This document shows, piece after piece, positions 18,259 to 30,579 of a DNA stretch of 64,000 bases. A model generated the notes under the pieces. It ran no database searches, had not been told where the DNA came from, and saw only the letters and a list, made by a program, of their open reading frames with translations. Origin of the DNA: Brevundimonas lutea (GTDB lineage Bacteria > Pseudomonadota > Alphaproteobacteria > Caulobacterales > Caulobacteraceae); the NCBI RefSeq assembly GCF_003704105.1, contig NZ_QUOQ01000002.1, forward strand, positions 62,001 through 126,000. Direction: 5' to 3'. The position numbers and the translations under genes are program-made. Every line of letters begins with the position of its first letter. Position 1 is the first letter of the stretch.

Positions 18259-19170
18259 TCAATCCTCGGCCTCAATTTCGGCCACCAGCGGGAAATGATC
18301 CGAGATCACCCGGCCATCGAAGGAGTCGGTCAGGGTCGAGAAATTCAGCACCTCCACCCCGTCGCCGACGAAGATATGGTCGATCGCCTCGCCGTCCGTG
18401 CGGCGGATGTCGAAGCCGTTGAAGGTGCCCTCCGGCCCCGCGACACGCGGGCTGACTCGCCGGGCGTCGGCCAGCCCACCCTCGACGATACGGCGATAGG
18501 GGGCGGTGCCGGGTCCGGTGTTGAAATCGCCCAGAGCGACCTCGACCGCGCCGTCGGCCACCGGCAGGTCGGCGAGAATGCGGGCGCACTGAAGCCGCGC
18601 CTCCTCGCCCTCGTGATCAAAATGGGTATTGCGCACGTCCCACAGCTGGCCATCGGCGCGGTCGCGCAGCAGGACGCGGGTGATGGTGCGCGGATAGGCC
18701 GAATCCCATCCCTTGGACGGCCGGTCCGGTGTCGGCGAGCACCACAGGGTCTGGCGCTCCAGCGCCTCGAAGCGAGAGGTTCGCCAGAACAAGGTGGCGC
18801 TCTCGGCCGTGCGACTGTCGTCGCGCCCCAGGCCATAGCTCTCGAAGCCGGGCAGCTGGCGACCCAGCCAGCGGACCACCTGACGCTTGGACTCCTGAAC
18901 GCCGAGAATGTCGGGATCGACCCGCCGGATTTGTGCGGCCAGATGGGGCCGGCGCTCGGGCCAGCTGGGCGTGTCCTGGGCCAGGGCGACGCGGATGTTG
19001 TAGCTCATCACCCGGATCGGCGGGGCTTCCTGGCCGATCGCCGCGGGACCGGGCTGGGCCGCCAATTCGCGGGAGGCGGGGCTGGCCGCGACCGGCGGTT
19101 CGCTCTGGGCCTCGGGTGAACAGGCCACAAGAAACATGCCGGCGAGGAGGAGGGCGCTGCGGAGGGACAT
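18259..19170 (-). CDS. Endonuclease/exonuclease/phosphatase (EEP) family lipoprotein
   Basis: 303 residues. The signal peptide ends FLVACS with the lipobox cysteine at 17. The EEP metal and catalytic motifs are RVMSYNIRV, VQESK, the WDVRNTHFDHEGE block, GDFNTGPG and SDHFPL near the C-terminus. It should be a periplasmic phosphodiesterase or phosphatase; sequence alone does not tell whether the substrate is nucleic acid, phospholipid or inositol phosphate. It is separated from terC by 96 nt and diverges from the atp operon. Confidence 0.88.
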   Translation of the reverse strand: MSLRSALLLAGMFLVACSPEAQSEPPVAASPASRELAAQPGPAAIGQEAPPIRVMSYNIRVALAQDTPSWPERRPHLAAQIRRVDPDILGVQESKRQVVRWLGRQLPGFESYGLGRDDSRTAESATLFWRTSRFEALERQTLWCSPTPDRPSKGWDSAYPRTITRVLLRDRADGQLWDVRNTHFDHEGEEARLQCARILADLPVADGAVEVALGDFNTGPGTAPYRRIVEGGLADARRVSPRVAGPEGTFNGFDIRRTDGEAIDHIFVGDGVEVLNFSTLTDSFDGRVISDHFPLVAEIEAED

Positions 19171-19266
19171 AATGGCCTGATCAGAAGGAGACGAACGTCA
19201 CCATCCTACTGCGCCGCCGCTGAATAAAGCCCCGCCGGCCCGCGTCCTTGCGACGCGCCGCCTCGG

Positions 19267-19293
19267 TTGCGATGGGCCGGACCCCGTGCTATC
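19267..19293 (+). promoter_or_regulatory. Predicted sigma-73 promoter for atpHAGDC
   Basis: TTGCGAT (19267-19273), a 14-nt spacer and GCTATC (19288-19293) fit the Caulobacter housekeeping pattern TTGaCgS-N10-14-GCtANAWC. It lies in the 264-nt gap between the EEP gene and atpH, about 135 nt before the atpH start. The rest of the gap shows nothing else I can name. Confidence 0.5.
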
Positions 19294-19434
19294 AGGCGCC
19301 CGCCTTGGCGAGGACGGTTCCGAGAGGAACTGTCGCTAGCGTGCTTTCATTCAGCATTTCAGAGGCTTGGCTGGCGCGGAGATTCCGCCGCCGGTCGCGA
19401 CCCAGACGCTCACAGCGGACTTTTATACGTGGCC

Positions 19435-19986
19435 ATGGATTTCAGGACGACGGAAGTCGGCGACCGGTACGCACAGGCGCTGTTCGATCTCGCCGACGAG
19501 ACGGGCGCGCTCGAGGCTGTTCGCGCCGATCTCAAGTCTCTGGCCGCGGCCTGGAAGGACAGCGCCGACCTGCGTCGCCTGGCCACTTCACCGGTCATCT
19601 CGGACGATGATCAGGGCAAGGGTTTGGTCGCCATCGCCGACAAGGCGAAGTTCAATCCGACGACCCGCAATTTCCTGGGTCTTCTGGCCCAGAACGGCCG
19701 CTCCGGTGATCTGACCGCCGTGATTGCCGGCTTTGAGCGCCTCTATGCCAAGAAGACCGGCGTGGTCGCCGCCGAGCTGGTCTCAGCCCAGGCGCTGGAC
19801 GCCGGCCAGATGGCCAAGATCAAGACGGCCCTGCGCGCGGCGCTGGGCGGTCGCGATCCCGAACTCACCGCTCGGGTCGATCCGTCGATCCTGGGCGGCC
19901 TGAAGGTCAAGGTGGGCTCCAAGCTTTACGACGCCTCGCTGAAGACCAAGCTCGACCAGATGAAATTCGCGCTCAAGCGCGCCTAA
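19435..19986 (+). CDS. atpH: ATP synthase F1 subunit delta
   Basis: 183 residues from ATG 19435; a GTG at 19429 would add two residues. It reads as OSCP/delta: an N-terminal helical domain GDRYAQALFDLADETGAL, the middle RNFLGLLAQNGR, and the C-terminal LTARVDPSILGGLKVKVGSKLYDAS signature. It joins the F1 head to the peripheral stalk. It is the first gene of an F1-only operon; F0 genes lie elsewhere, as in other alphaproteobacteria. Confidence 0.96.
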   Translation: MDFRTTEVGDRYAQALFDLADETGALEAVRADLKSLAAAWKDSADLRRLATSPVISDDDQGKGLVAIADKAKFNPTTRNFLGLLAQNGRSGDLTAVIAGFERLYAKKTGVVAAELVSAQALDAGQMAKIKTALRAALGGRDPELTARVDPSILGGLKVKVGSKLYDASLKTKLDQMKFALKRA

Positions 19987-20001
19987 CCGCCTTTGAATTG
20001 A

Positions 20002-21585
<1,584 letters not shown>

Positions 21586-21620
21586 GCCCTGACCACGGAA
21601 AGCTGAGAGAGTAGCGCCGG

Positions 21621-24086
<2,466 letters not shown>

Positions 24087-24087
<1 letters not shown>

Positions 24088-24356
24088 TGGCCGGAAAGCT
24101 GAACTTCTCCCTGGTCGCCCCGGAGCGCGAGGTCTTCGCGGGTCTGGTCGATCAGGTCGACGCCCCGGGCGTGGAGGGCGATTTCGGCGTGCTGCCGGAT
24201 CACGCGCCCTTCATGACCGCGCTGCGCGAGGGCCCGGTCACGGTCATCGACGGCGGCAATCGTCGGGTGTTCGCGGTCAAGGGCGGCTTCGCCGACGTGA
24301 CTCCCGCCGGCCTCACCATCCTGGCCGAGGAAGCCACCGAGGTCTCCGCCGCGTAA
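24087..24356 (+). CDS. atpC: ATP synthase F1 subunit epsilon
   Basis: 89 residues beginning MAGKLNFSLVAPEREVFAG, the N-terminal beta-sandwich of epsilon, with GDFGVLPDHAPFMTALREG. It lacks the long C-terminal helical hairpin that inhibits the enzyme in E. coli, which is usual for the short epsilon of alphaproteobacteria (they use the zeta inhibitor instead). It overlaps atpD by one base and ends the operon. Confidence 0.96.
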
Positions 24357-24382
24357 GGCGAAGCGTCAATCACAACCTTCCG

Positions 24383-24415
24383 CGCCCCAGTCCGCTTACG
24401 CGGGCTGGGGCGTTT
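24383..24415 (+). terminator. Rho-independent terminator of the atp operon
   Basis: CGCCCCAG (24383-24390) pairs with CTGGGGCG (24405-24412), with further partial pairing inside, followed by TTT. The hairpin lies inside the last codons of the convergent gene at 24396, so the same DNA is both terminator and coding sequence. Confidence 0.75.
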
Positions 24416-25394
24416 CGTTGAGGGCTTCGGGGGTGCGTTCGGCGAACTGGCCGCCGTCGCGATAGCGCCACAGATAGGATGGGGCGATGGCCTCCAGTCC
24501 GGTGGGCTCGATGCCGAGGTCGTTGAGCCCCAAGGCGCCGTCCGAAACCACATTGTCGGACTGCAGCATCACCACCTGATCGCGGGTCAGAGCCGGCGCG
24601 ATTCCAATCATGGCGGTCATCTGGGCGAAACCGCCGAGGATGCGGGCGATGGGGAACGGTACCGGGGCCAGGAAGCGGCTGCGGTTGGTCTCGCGCAGGA
24701 TCAGCTCCAGGATCTGGCGGAAGGTCCAGACGGCCGGGCCGCCCAGCTCGTAAGTTCTGCCCTCGGTCCCGGCGTCGGTGGTGGCGCGGGCGATGGCCTC
24801 GGCCAGATCGCCGACATAGACGGGCTGGAACCGGGTATGGCCGCCGCCGATCAGGGGCAGGGCCGGAGCCATCGTCGCCATCTGGCCAAACTTGTTCAGG
24901 AAGCCGTCGCCGGCCCCGAACACGATCGAGGGGCGCAGGATCACCGCGCCGGGGATCGCCGCCCGCACGGCGGCCTCGCCCTGGCCCTTGGAGCGGCCGT
25001 AGGCACCCTCAGCGTTCTCGTCGGCGCCGATGGCCGAAACCTGGACTAGGCGGGTCACGCCGTCGGCCGCGGCAGCCTTGGCGATCCGTTCAGCCGCCTC
25101 GACGTGCATGGTCTGGAAATCGGCCGAGCCGGTCTCGTACAGCACCCCGACCAGATTGACTGCCGCATCGGCGCCGCGCAGGGCCGCCTCGACATCGGCG
25201 TCGCGCCGCACGTCACAGCGCACGATCTGGATCTGGCCGACATCGCCCATGGGCTTCAGGTCGACGGCGTGGTGCGGGCGCCGCACCGCGACGCGAACGC
25301 GCCAGCCGCGTTTGGCCAGGGCGCGCACGGCCTGGGTCCCGACAAAGCCGGACCCCCCGAAAACCACCACCAGACCCGGACCGCTGACCGCCAT
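24396..25394 (-). CDS. NAD(P)H-binding protein, NDUFA9-like (atypical SDR)
   Basis: 332 residues. The N-terminal nucleotide-binding motif is VVFGGSGFVGTQAVRALAKRG, and an atypical SDR active site region follows (YGRSKGQGEAAVR). The order matches complex I NDUFA9 homologues of alphaproteobacteria (NAD-dependent epimerase/dehydratase-like), with the C-terminal motif GPAVWTFRQILELIL. Function in bacteria is not settled; some act as quinone or complex I assembly factors. It converges on the atp operon. Confidence 0.85.
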   Translation of the reverse strand: MAVSGPGLVVVFGGSGFVGTQAVRALAKRGWRVRVAVRRPHHAVDLKPMGDVGQIQIVRCDVRRDADVEAALRGADAAVNLVGVLYETGSADFQTMHVEAAERIAKAAAADGVTRLVQVSAIGADENAEGAYGRSKGQGEAAVRAAIPGAVILRPSIVFGAGDGFLNKFGQMATMAPALPLIGGGHTRFQPVYVGDLAEAIARATTDAGTEGRTYELGGPAVWTFRQILELILRETNRSRFLAPVPFPIARILGGFAQMTAMIGIAPALTRDQVVMLQSDNVVSDGALGLNDLGIEPTGLEAIAPSYLWRYRDGGQFAERTPEALNETPQPA

Positions 25395-25420
25395 GTCGCC
25401 TGCTCGCCTTCATCGCCTCT

Positions 25421-25439
25421 GGCCGGCGCGTCGCCGGCC
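25421..25439. other. Perfect hairpin upstream of the NDUFA9-like gene
   Basis: GGCCGGCG (25421-25428) and CGCCGGCC (25432-25439) form an 8-bp stem with a CGT loop, within the likely leader of the minus-strand gene starting at 25394. No poly-T follows. A role in RNA stability is possible but not shown. Confidence 0.5.
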
Positions 25440-25518
25440 CGTGAGGCCATAGAACAGCCCGCCCGCGCGGGCAACGCGCCAGAACAGCTGAGAACACGCC
25501 AGAAACCGCTAAAGGCCG

Positions 25519-25547
25519 TTGACCGGGGTGGAGTCCTCCCTTAAGGG
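25519..25547 (+). promoter_or_regulatory. Possible promoter for tRNA-Leu
   Basis: TTGACC (25519-25524) lies 17 nt before TAAGGG (25542-25547), and a perfect palindrome CCCTTAAGGG (25538-25547) overlaps the -10 position. The tRNA begins about 48 nt later. The -10 match is weak. Confidence 0.3.
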
Positions 25548-25595
25548 TCCGCGCCTTCCGGATGGACAAGCCTTTCACGAGGCGAGGCCGACCGG

Positions 25596-25682
<87 letters not shown>

Positions 25683-25687
25683 TTTTC

Positions 25688-25723
25688 AAACGGCGTCGTG
25701 TCCTCGGATGCGGCGCCGTTTTT
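25688..25723 (+). terminator. Rho-independent terminator of tRNA-Leu
   Basis: AAACGGCG (25688-25695) pairs with CGCCGTTT (25714-25721) and runs into TTTTT. It begins 6 nt after the tRNA CCA. Confidence 0.7.
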
Positions 25724-25778
25724 GGTTTGGGGCGCCGTCCGCTACTGACAGAGCGAAGATTCGGCTAAGGACAGGCGC

Positions 25779-26393
25779 ATGACCATTCATCTGCACAAAG
25801 GCGACCTGCCCGACGGCCTGGACCTGGGGCCAGAGGTGGCGGTGGATTCCGAGACCCTCGGCCTGCGCTTTCGCCGCGACCCGCTGTGCGTCGTCCAGCT
25901 CTCGGCCGGGGACGGCGACGCCCATGTGGTCCAGCTGGATCGCCAGACCTATGACTGTCCGAACCTGAAGCGGCTGCTGGCCGATCCCGGCTCGCTGAAA
26001 ATCTTCCACTTCGGCCGCTTCGACATCGGCATGTTCCAGCTGCACCTGGGGGTCGAGACCCGCCCGGTCTATTGCACCAAGATCGCCTCCAAGCTGGCGC
26101 GCACCTATACCGACCGGCACGGCCTCAAGGATGTGGCCCGTGAGATGGCCGGCGTGGACCTTTCCAAGGCCCAGCAGTCCTCGGACTGGGGCGCCGAGAC
26201 GCTCAGCCCTGAGCAACTCGCCTATGCGGCGTCGGACGTGCTCCACCTGCACGCCATCAAGCGGCGGCTGGACATGATGCTGGCCCGCCAGAACCGCACC
26301 GAACTGGCCCGCGCCTGTTTCGATTTCCTGCCCGTGCGCAGCCGCCTCGATCTCGAGGGCTGGGACGAGGTGGACATCTTCGCCCACAGCTGA
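25779..26393 (+). CDS. rnd: Ribonuclease D-like 3'-5' exonuclease (single DEDDy domain)
   Basis: 204 residues, about half the length of E. coli RNase D because the HRDC domains are missing. The DEDDy motifs are present: DSETLGL with D23 and E25, IFHFGRFDIGMF, and the final YAASDV with Tyr and Asp. It trims tRNA or other stable RNA 3' ends. The short form is usual in alphaproteobacteria next to lptC. It overlaps lptC by one base (TGATG). Confidence 0.9.
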   Translation: MTIHLHKGDLPDGLDLGPEVAVDSETLGLRFRRDPLCVVQLSAGDGDAHVVQLDRQTYDCPNLKRLLADPGSLKIFHFGRFDIGMFQLHLGVETRPVYCTKIASKLARTYTDRHGLKDVAREMAGVDLSKAQQSSDWGAETLSPEQLAYAASDVLHLHAIKRRLDMMLARQNRTELARACFDFLPVRSRLDLEGWDEVDIFAHS

Positions 26394-27070
26394 TGGCCGA
26401 CACCGACGCGCCCTCTCCCGATCCGGACGTGGCCGCCCAGCGTCGCGCGGCCGACGAGGCGCGCGTGGCCAAGGCGGCCGAGGCCTGGCGCGCCCGCTCG
26501 CGCCGGGTCCATTGGTTCCGCCGGGTTCTGCCAATCCTCATCCTGGTGCTGGGCGGCGCGGTGCTGGTCTGGATTGTCGGCCGCTCGGTCATCTCGGGCA
26601 TCCAGCGCGACCAGGAGGCCCAAGAGGTCAAGCTCGCCAATCCGAGATTCCAGGGCCAGGACGAACAGGGCCGCGCCTTCATCATCGGCGCCCAGCAGGC
26701 CGTGCGCGACCCGGCCACCGGTCATTTCCGGCTGGACGGGCCCCTGGTGCGTCTAGACCTCAGTCCGGGGCAAAGCTCGGAACTGTCCGCCGGTCACGGT
26801 ATCTATGACGAGGCCAATAAGAACCTGATCCTGCGGGACCGGGTACGGATCGCCGACGCCCAGTCCGACATGACCTTCGTTACGCCGGAGGCTGTGGTCG
26901 ACACCCAGACCGGCGTGGTCACCGGCGACAAAGGCATCGAGGGCTCGGGCCGCATGGGGCAAATCTCGGCCCAGTCCTTCACCATTTCCGATCAGGGTCG
27001 TCGGGTTACGTTCAGGGGAGACGGTGATAACAAGGTCACCAGCACTTTGAATCTGGCCGAAACACCCTAG
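26393..27070 (+). CDS. lptC: LPS export protein LptC
   Basis: 225 residues. An acidic and basic cytoplasmic N-terminus leads to one membrane helix (VLPILILVLGGAVLVWIVG, about 45-63), then a periplasmic beta-jellyroll typical of LptC/OstA domains (LVRLDLSPGQSSELSAGHGIYDE; VVTGDKGIEGSG). It sits on the LptB2FG transporter and passes LPS to LptA. It is followed by lptA and lptB in the conserved order. Confidence 0.92.
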   Translation: MADTDAPSPDPDVAAQRRAADEARVAKAAEAWRARSRRVHWFRRVLPILILVLGGAVLVWIVGRSVISGIQRDQEAQEVKLANPRFQGQDEQGRAFIIGAQQAVRDPATGHFRLDGPLVRLDLSPGQSSELSAGHGIYDEANKNLILRDRVRIADAQSDMTFVTPEAVVDTQTGVVTGDKGIEGSGRMGQISAQSFTISDQGRRVTFRGDGDNKVTSTLNLAETP

Positions 27071-27097
27071 ATCGGTCGGCGAACGGACGAATCCTCG

Positions 27098-27595
27098 ATG
27101 AAACGCACCTCCCTGGCCGTGGCCGCCGCGATCGCGCTGCTCGCCTCCGGCGCCTCGGCGCAGATCGACCCCGGCGGCGGTCCGATCGGCGTGAATGGCG
27201 ATGAGCTGGATCTGGACCAGGAAGCCGGGCGCATCTCCTATATCGGCCGCGCCGAGGTCACCCAGGGCGACAACCGGCTGCGGTCGGACCGGATCGACGC
27301 CTATTCCGAAGGCGATGGCGAGGGGCTGGGCAGCGGTGTCGACCGCATCGAGGCCATCGGCAACGTCTATTTCGTCACGCCCGAGCAGACCATGCGCGGC
27401 GACCGCGCCGTCTTCGTGGTGGCCAACAACACCATCACCGTGACCGGCGACGTGATCCTGAGCCAGGGCCGCAACGTCATCACCGGCTCGCGCCTGACCT
27501 ACAACACCGAGACGGGCCGCGCCCGGATGGAGGGCGCCCCGACCGCCGCAGGCAACCGCGTGCGCGGGGTCTTCTATCCCGAAGGCGAGAACTGA
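27098..27595 (+). CDS. lptA: LPS transport periplasmic protein LptA
   Basis: 165 residues with a clear signal peptide cut near ASAQ (residue 22). The OstA-like jellyroll is seen as ISYIGRAEVTQGDNRLRSDRI and RAVFVVANNTITVTGDVILSQGRNVITGSRL. It forms the periplasmic bridge that carries LPS to LptDE. It starts 27 nt after lptC and ends 6 nt before lptB. Confidence 0.93.
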   Translation: MKRTSLAVAAAIALLASGASAQIDPGGGPIGVNGDELDLDQEAGRISYIGRAEVTQGDNRLRSDRIDAYSEGDGEGLGSGVDRIEAIGNVYFVTPEQTMRGDRAVFVVANNTITVTGDVILSQGRNVITGSRLTYNTETGRARMEGAPTAAGNRVRGVFYPEGEN

Positions 27596-27601
27596 GGTCC
27601 G

Positions 27602-28426
27602 GTGGCGCGCAAGGAGCTGTCCGCCCTGAACCTCGACACCGCGCCGGCGCCGGGCGGCGCGACGGTTGTGGCCGAGGCCGCCGCCCCCGCCGGCGTGGAA
27701 GCTTCCCGCACCGGGCTTCGCGTCGAGGGCGTCGGCCGGTCGTTCGGCGCACGTCAGGTGGTCAAGAACGTCTCCCTGCGCGTCGAGCGCGGCGAGGTGG
27801 CAGGGCTGCTGGGGCCCAACGGCGCGGGCAAGACCACCTGCTTCTACATGATCACCGGCCTGATCGCGCCGGACTACGGCTCCATCTGGCTGGACGGGGT
27901 CGAGATCACCAAACAGCCGATGTACCAGCGCGCCCGCATGGGCGTCGGCTATCTGGCCCAGGAAGCCTCCATCTTTCGCGGTATGACCGTCGAAGAGAAT
28001 GTCCTGTCGGTCGTCGAACTGGCCGAGAAGGACGCCGCCGCCGCCCGGCGCGAGACCACGCGTCTGCTGGAGGAGTTGCACATCGACCACCTGCGCGCGG
28101 CGCGCGCCACGGCCCTGTCGGGCGGCGAGCGGCGCCGCGTCGAAATCGCCCGGGCCCTGGCCTCCAAACCCAGCTTCATGCTGCTGGACGAGCCCTTCGC
28201 CGGCATCGATCCCTTGGCCATCTCCGACATCCGCGAGGTCATCCGCTATCTGGCCGGTCAGGGGATCGGCGTGTTGATCACCGACCACAATGTCCGCGAA
28301 ACGCTCGACATCATCGACCGCGCCGCCATCATCCACGCGGGCGAGGTGCTGTTCGAGGGCTCGCCGGACGAGGTGATCCACAATCCCGAGGTCCGCCGCG
28401 TCTATCTGGGCGACCTCTACGGCTGA
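27602..28426 (+). CDS. lptB: LPS export ABC ATPase LptB
   Basis: 274 residues with GTG start. Walker A is GPNGAGKTT, the Q loop GYLAQEASIF, the signature LSGGERRRVEIARAL and Walker B FMLLDEPFAG, followed by the H loop ITDHN. It is about 30 residues longer at the N-terminus than E. coli LptB; this Ala-rich extension has no domain I recognise. It drives LPS extraction from the inner membrane together with LptFG, which lie elsewhere. Confidence 0.96.
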   Translation: MARKELSALNLDTAPAPGGATVVAEAAAPAGVEASRTGLRVEGVGRSFGARQVVKNVSLRVERGEVAGLLGPNGAGKTTCFYMITGLIAPDYGSIWLDGVEITKQPMYQRARMGVGYLAQEASIFRGMTVEENVLSVVELAEKDAAAARRETTRLLEELHIDHLRAARATALSGGERRRVEIARALASKPSFMLLDEPFAGIDPLAISDIREVIRYLAGQGIGVLITDHNVRETLDIIDRAAIIHAGEVLFEGSPDEVIHNPEVRRVYLGDLYG

Positions 28427-28430
28427 GCCA

Positions 28431-28838
28431 TCAGTCGACGCACAGGGTCGCCGCCGCCTTGCCATCCTCGACCCGGGTGAAACAGCCGAAGGGCACGGAA
28501 CTGGCCTGGCAGACGCCGGTGACCGGTCCTGAATTCATCCCTGCACGCTCGCCGTCGGGGAGTCGGCAGTCACCCGCGCACTGATCGCCATCGGTGCACT
28601 GTTTTCCCGCGTCGGCGTAGGACGTCACGCACATGTAGGACTGAAGCCGCCCCTGGCGCGTCCAATTCCCGCCCTCCGCCTCGCACGAGGCCTGATCTCT
28701 GGCAGCGACCGATCGACCGGGCTGTGGAGGCAGGGTCCCGGCGGTCTCCGAACCCAGAGCGCCATCAGCGTCGTTTTCTACCGGCGCGCAGGCGCCCAGC
28801 GCCAGCAGGGCGGACAGGGCAAGGGCGGCGATCTTCAT
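28431..28838 (-). CDS. Small cysteine-rich lipoprotein of unknown function
   Basis: 135 residues with a signal peptide and lipobox LGAC (Cys17). The mature part has eight further cysteines in pairs (SCEAEGGNW; YMCVTSYADAGKQC; GDQCAGDCRLP; GVCQASSVPFGCF; TLCVD), suggesting several disulfides. GGAGAC precedes the ATG. It sits on the opposite strand in the gap between lptB and rpoN, converging on lptB with a 4-nt gap. I do not recognise a named family. Confidence 0.75.
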   Translation of the reverse strand: MKIAALALSALLALGACAPVENDADGALGSETAGTLPPQPGRSVAARDQASCEAEGGNWTRQGRLQSYMCVTSYADAGKQCTDGDQCAGDCRLPDGERAGMNSGPVTGVCQASSVPFGCFTRVEDGKAAATLCVD

Positions 28839-28901
28839 TACGGTCTCCAGAGGGTGCGCGGGGACAATGCGTCAGGGCGGACTTTCGTTCTCCGTCCGCT
28901 C

Positions 28902-28917
28902 TTAGACCGGCGTTAAC
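28902..28917 (+). promoter_or_regulatory. Possible CtrA-type box upstream of rpoN
   Basis: TTAG (28902-28905), a 7-nt spacer and TTAAC (28913-28917) match TTAA-N7-TTAAC with one mismatch, 64 nt before the rpoN start. It also lies upstream of the divergent lipoprotein gene. A hairpin GCGGAC/GTCCGC just before it (28877-28899) is also present. Confidence 0.4.
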
Positions 28918-28980
28918 TCTCGAAGGGCAGTCTCGCCAGCAAGTTTCGGGCCAATTGGCCCAGCGAGGGGACGTGACGCC

Positions 28981-30495
28981 GTGATCGGTCAGAGGCTGGA
29001 GATCAGGCAGGGCCAGGGGCTGGTCATCACGCCCCAGCTGCAGCAGGCGATCAAGCTGTTGCAGCTGTCCAACCTCGAGCTGGACGAATTCGTCGAGGGC
29101 GAGCTGGAGCGTAACCCGCTGCTCCAACGCGACGATGGGCCGGAAGGTGGAGAGCCCGCGGGTGAGCGTTCCGACGACCGGGTGGCGGAGTCCTCGCTCA
29201 GCGACGGCGAGGTCGAACTGGGCGACGGCGGCGCCGATCAAGCCGAGCGCGCCATGGACTCTGGCCACGACATTCACGCCGACGCCGCCCCCGGCGACCG
29301 CATGGCCGAGGCGGGCGAGGCCCAACCGGGGCTATCGGACTGGTCCGCCGTCGGTCGAGGCGGCGGCGGTCTTCCGGACGATCTCGGCGACGATCGCGCC
29401 GACACCCGCGAAAAGAGCCTTTGGGATCATCTGCACGACCAGGCCGCCGCCGCCGGGTTTACGACGGTCGAGCGCGGTATTGCGCTTGCCCTGATCGATC
29501 AGGTCGATGAGGGGGGCTATCTGCGCGGCGAACTGGCCGAAATCGCCGAGCGCCTTGGGACGACGGTAGAGCAGGTCGAGGCCGTCCTGGCCGCCTGCCA
29601 GGGCTTTGAACCGACCGGCGTCATGGCCCGCTCCGTACCGGAGTGCCTGAAGCTGCAGCTGATAGAGCGCAATCGTTTCGACCCAGCCATGGCCTGTCTG
29701 CTGGACAATCTCGAGCTCCTGGCGCGACGCGACTATCCAGGCCTGAAACGCGCCTGCGGCGTCGATGAGGACGACCTGTTCGACATGGTCGCCGAGCTCA
29801 AGGCCCTGACGCCCCGTCCAGGGGCGGCCTTCGGAGGCGAGCCGGCCCAGACCCTGATCCCCGACGTTCACGTGCGCCCCGATCCGGCCGGCGGATGGAA
29901 AGTCGAGCTGAACGCCGACACCCTGCCGCGCCTGCTGGTCGATCGACGCTACCATGCCCAGATCGCTTCGGGCGCCCGCTCCGATACCGAGAAGACCTTC
30001 GTCGCCGACTGCGCCGCCCAGGCCAACTGGCTGGTCAAATCGCTGGACCAGCGAGCCCGCACCATCCTCAAGGTCTCGTCTGAAATCGTGCGCCAGCAGG
30101 ACGCTTTCCTGGCCTTCGGCATCGAGTTCCTGCGGCCGCTGAACCTAAAGACCGTGGCCGACGCCATCGGCATGCACGAGTCCACCGTCAGCCGCGTCAC
30201 CTCCGGCAAATATGTTTCGACCCCGCGCGGGGTGTTCGAGCTCAAATTTTTCTTCACCGCCGCCCTGGCCAGCGCCAACGGCGGCGCGGCCCATTCGGCC
30301 GAGGCGGTCCGCCAGCGCATCAAGTCCATGATCGACGGCGAGGCGCAGGGCGGTGATGTCCTGTCCGACGATCGCATCGTCGACATCCTGAAGGAGGCCG
30401 GTGTCGACATCGCCCGACGCACCGTCGCCAAGTATCGGGAAGCCTTGCGCATTCCCTCATCGGTGGAGCGCAAGCGGATGCTGAGGCGCGCCTGA
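28981..30495 (+). CDS. rpoN: RNA polymerase sigma-54 factor
   Basis: 504 residues, GTG start. Region I is Gln/Leu-rich (LVITPQLQQAIKLLQLSNLELDEFV) and is the enhancer-responsive part; an acidic region II follows (about 45-120). The core-binding region and the helix-turn-helix VADAIGMHESTVSRVTSGKY come next, and the RpoN box ARRTVAKYRE is at 478-487. It directs transcription of genes such as those for flagella and nitrogen use. The lptB-rpoN-hpf order is conserved in Gram-negative bacteria, here with the lipoprotein inserted. Confidence 0.97.
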   Translation: MIGQRLEIRQGQGLVITPQLQQAIKLLQLSNLELDEFVEGELERNPLLQRDDGPEGGEPAGERSDDRVAESSLSDGEVELGDGGADQAERAMDSGHDIHADAAPGDRMAEAGEAQPGLSDWSAVGRGGGGLPDDLGDDRADTREKSLWDHLHDQAAAAGFTTVERGIALALIDQVDEGGYLRGELAEIAERLGTTVEQVEAVLAACQGFEPTGVMARSVPECLKLQLIERNRFDPAMACLLDNLELLARRDYPGLKRACGVDEDDLFDMVAELKALTPRPGAAFGGEPAQTLIPDVHVRPDPAGGWKVELNADTLPRLLVDRRYHAQIASGARSDTEKTFVADCAAQANWLVKSLDQRARTILKVSSEIVRQQDAFLAFGIEFLRPLNLKTVADAIGMHESTVSRVTSGKYVSTPRGVFELKFFFTAALASANGGAAHSAEAVRQRIKSMIDGEAQGGDVLSDDRIVDILKEAGVDIARRTVAKYREALRIPSSVERKRMLRRA

Positions 30496-30579
30496 CCCGG
30501 TAATTGGTCGAGGAACCGTGATCGGTGAATTTGCTGGCGAACGCTTGACACCAAATCAGAGCGGTCGCGTTCTATCGAC

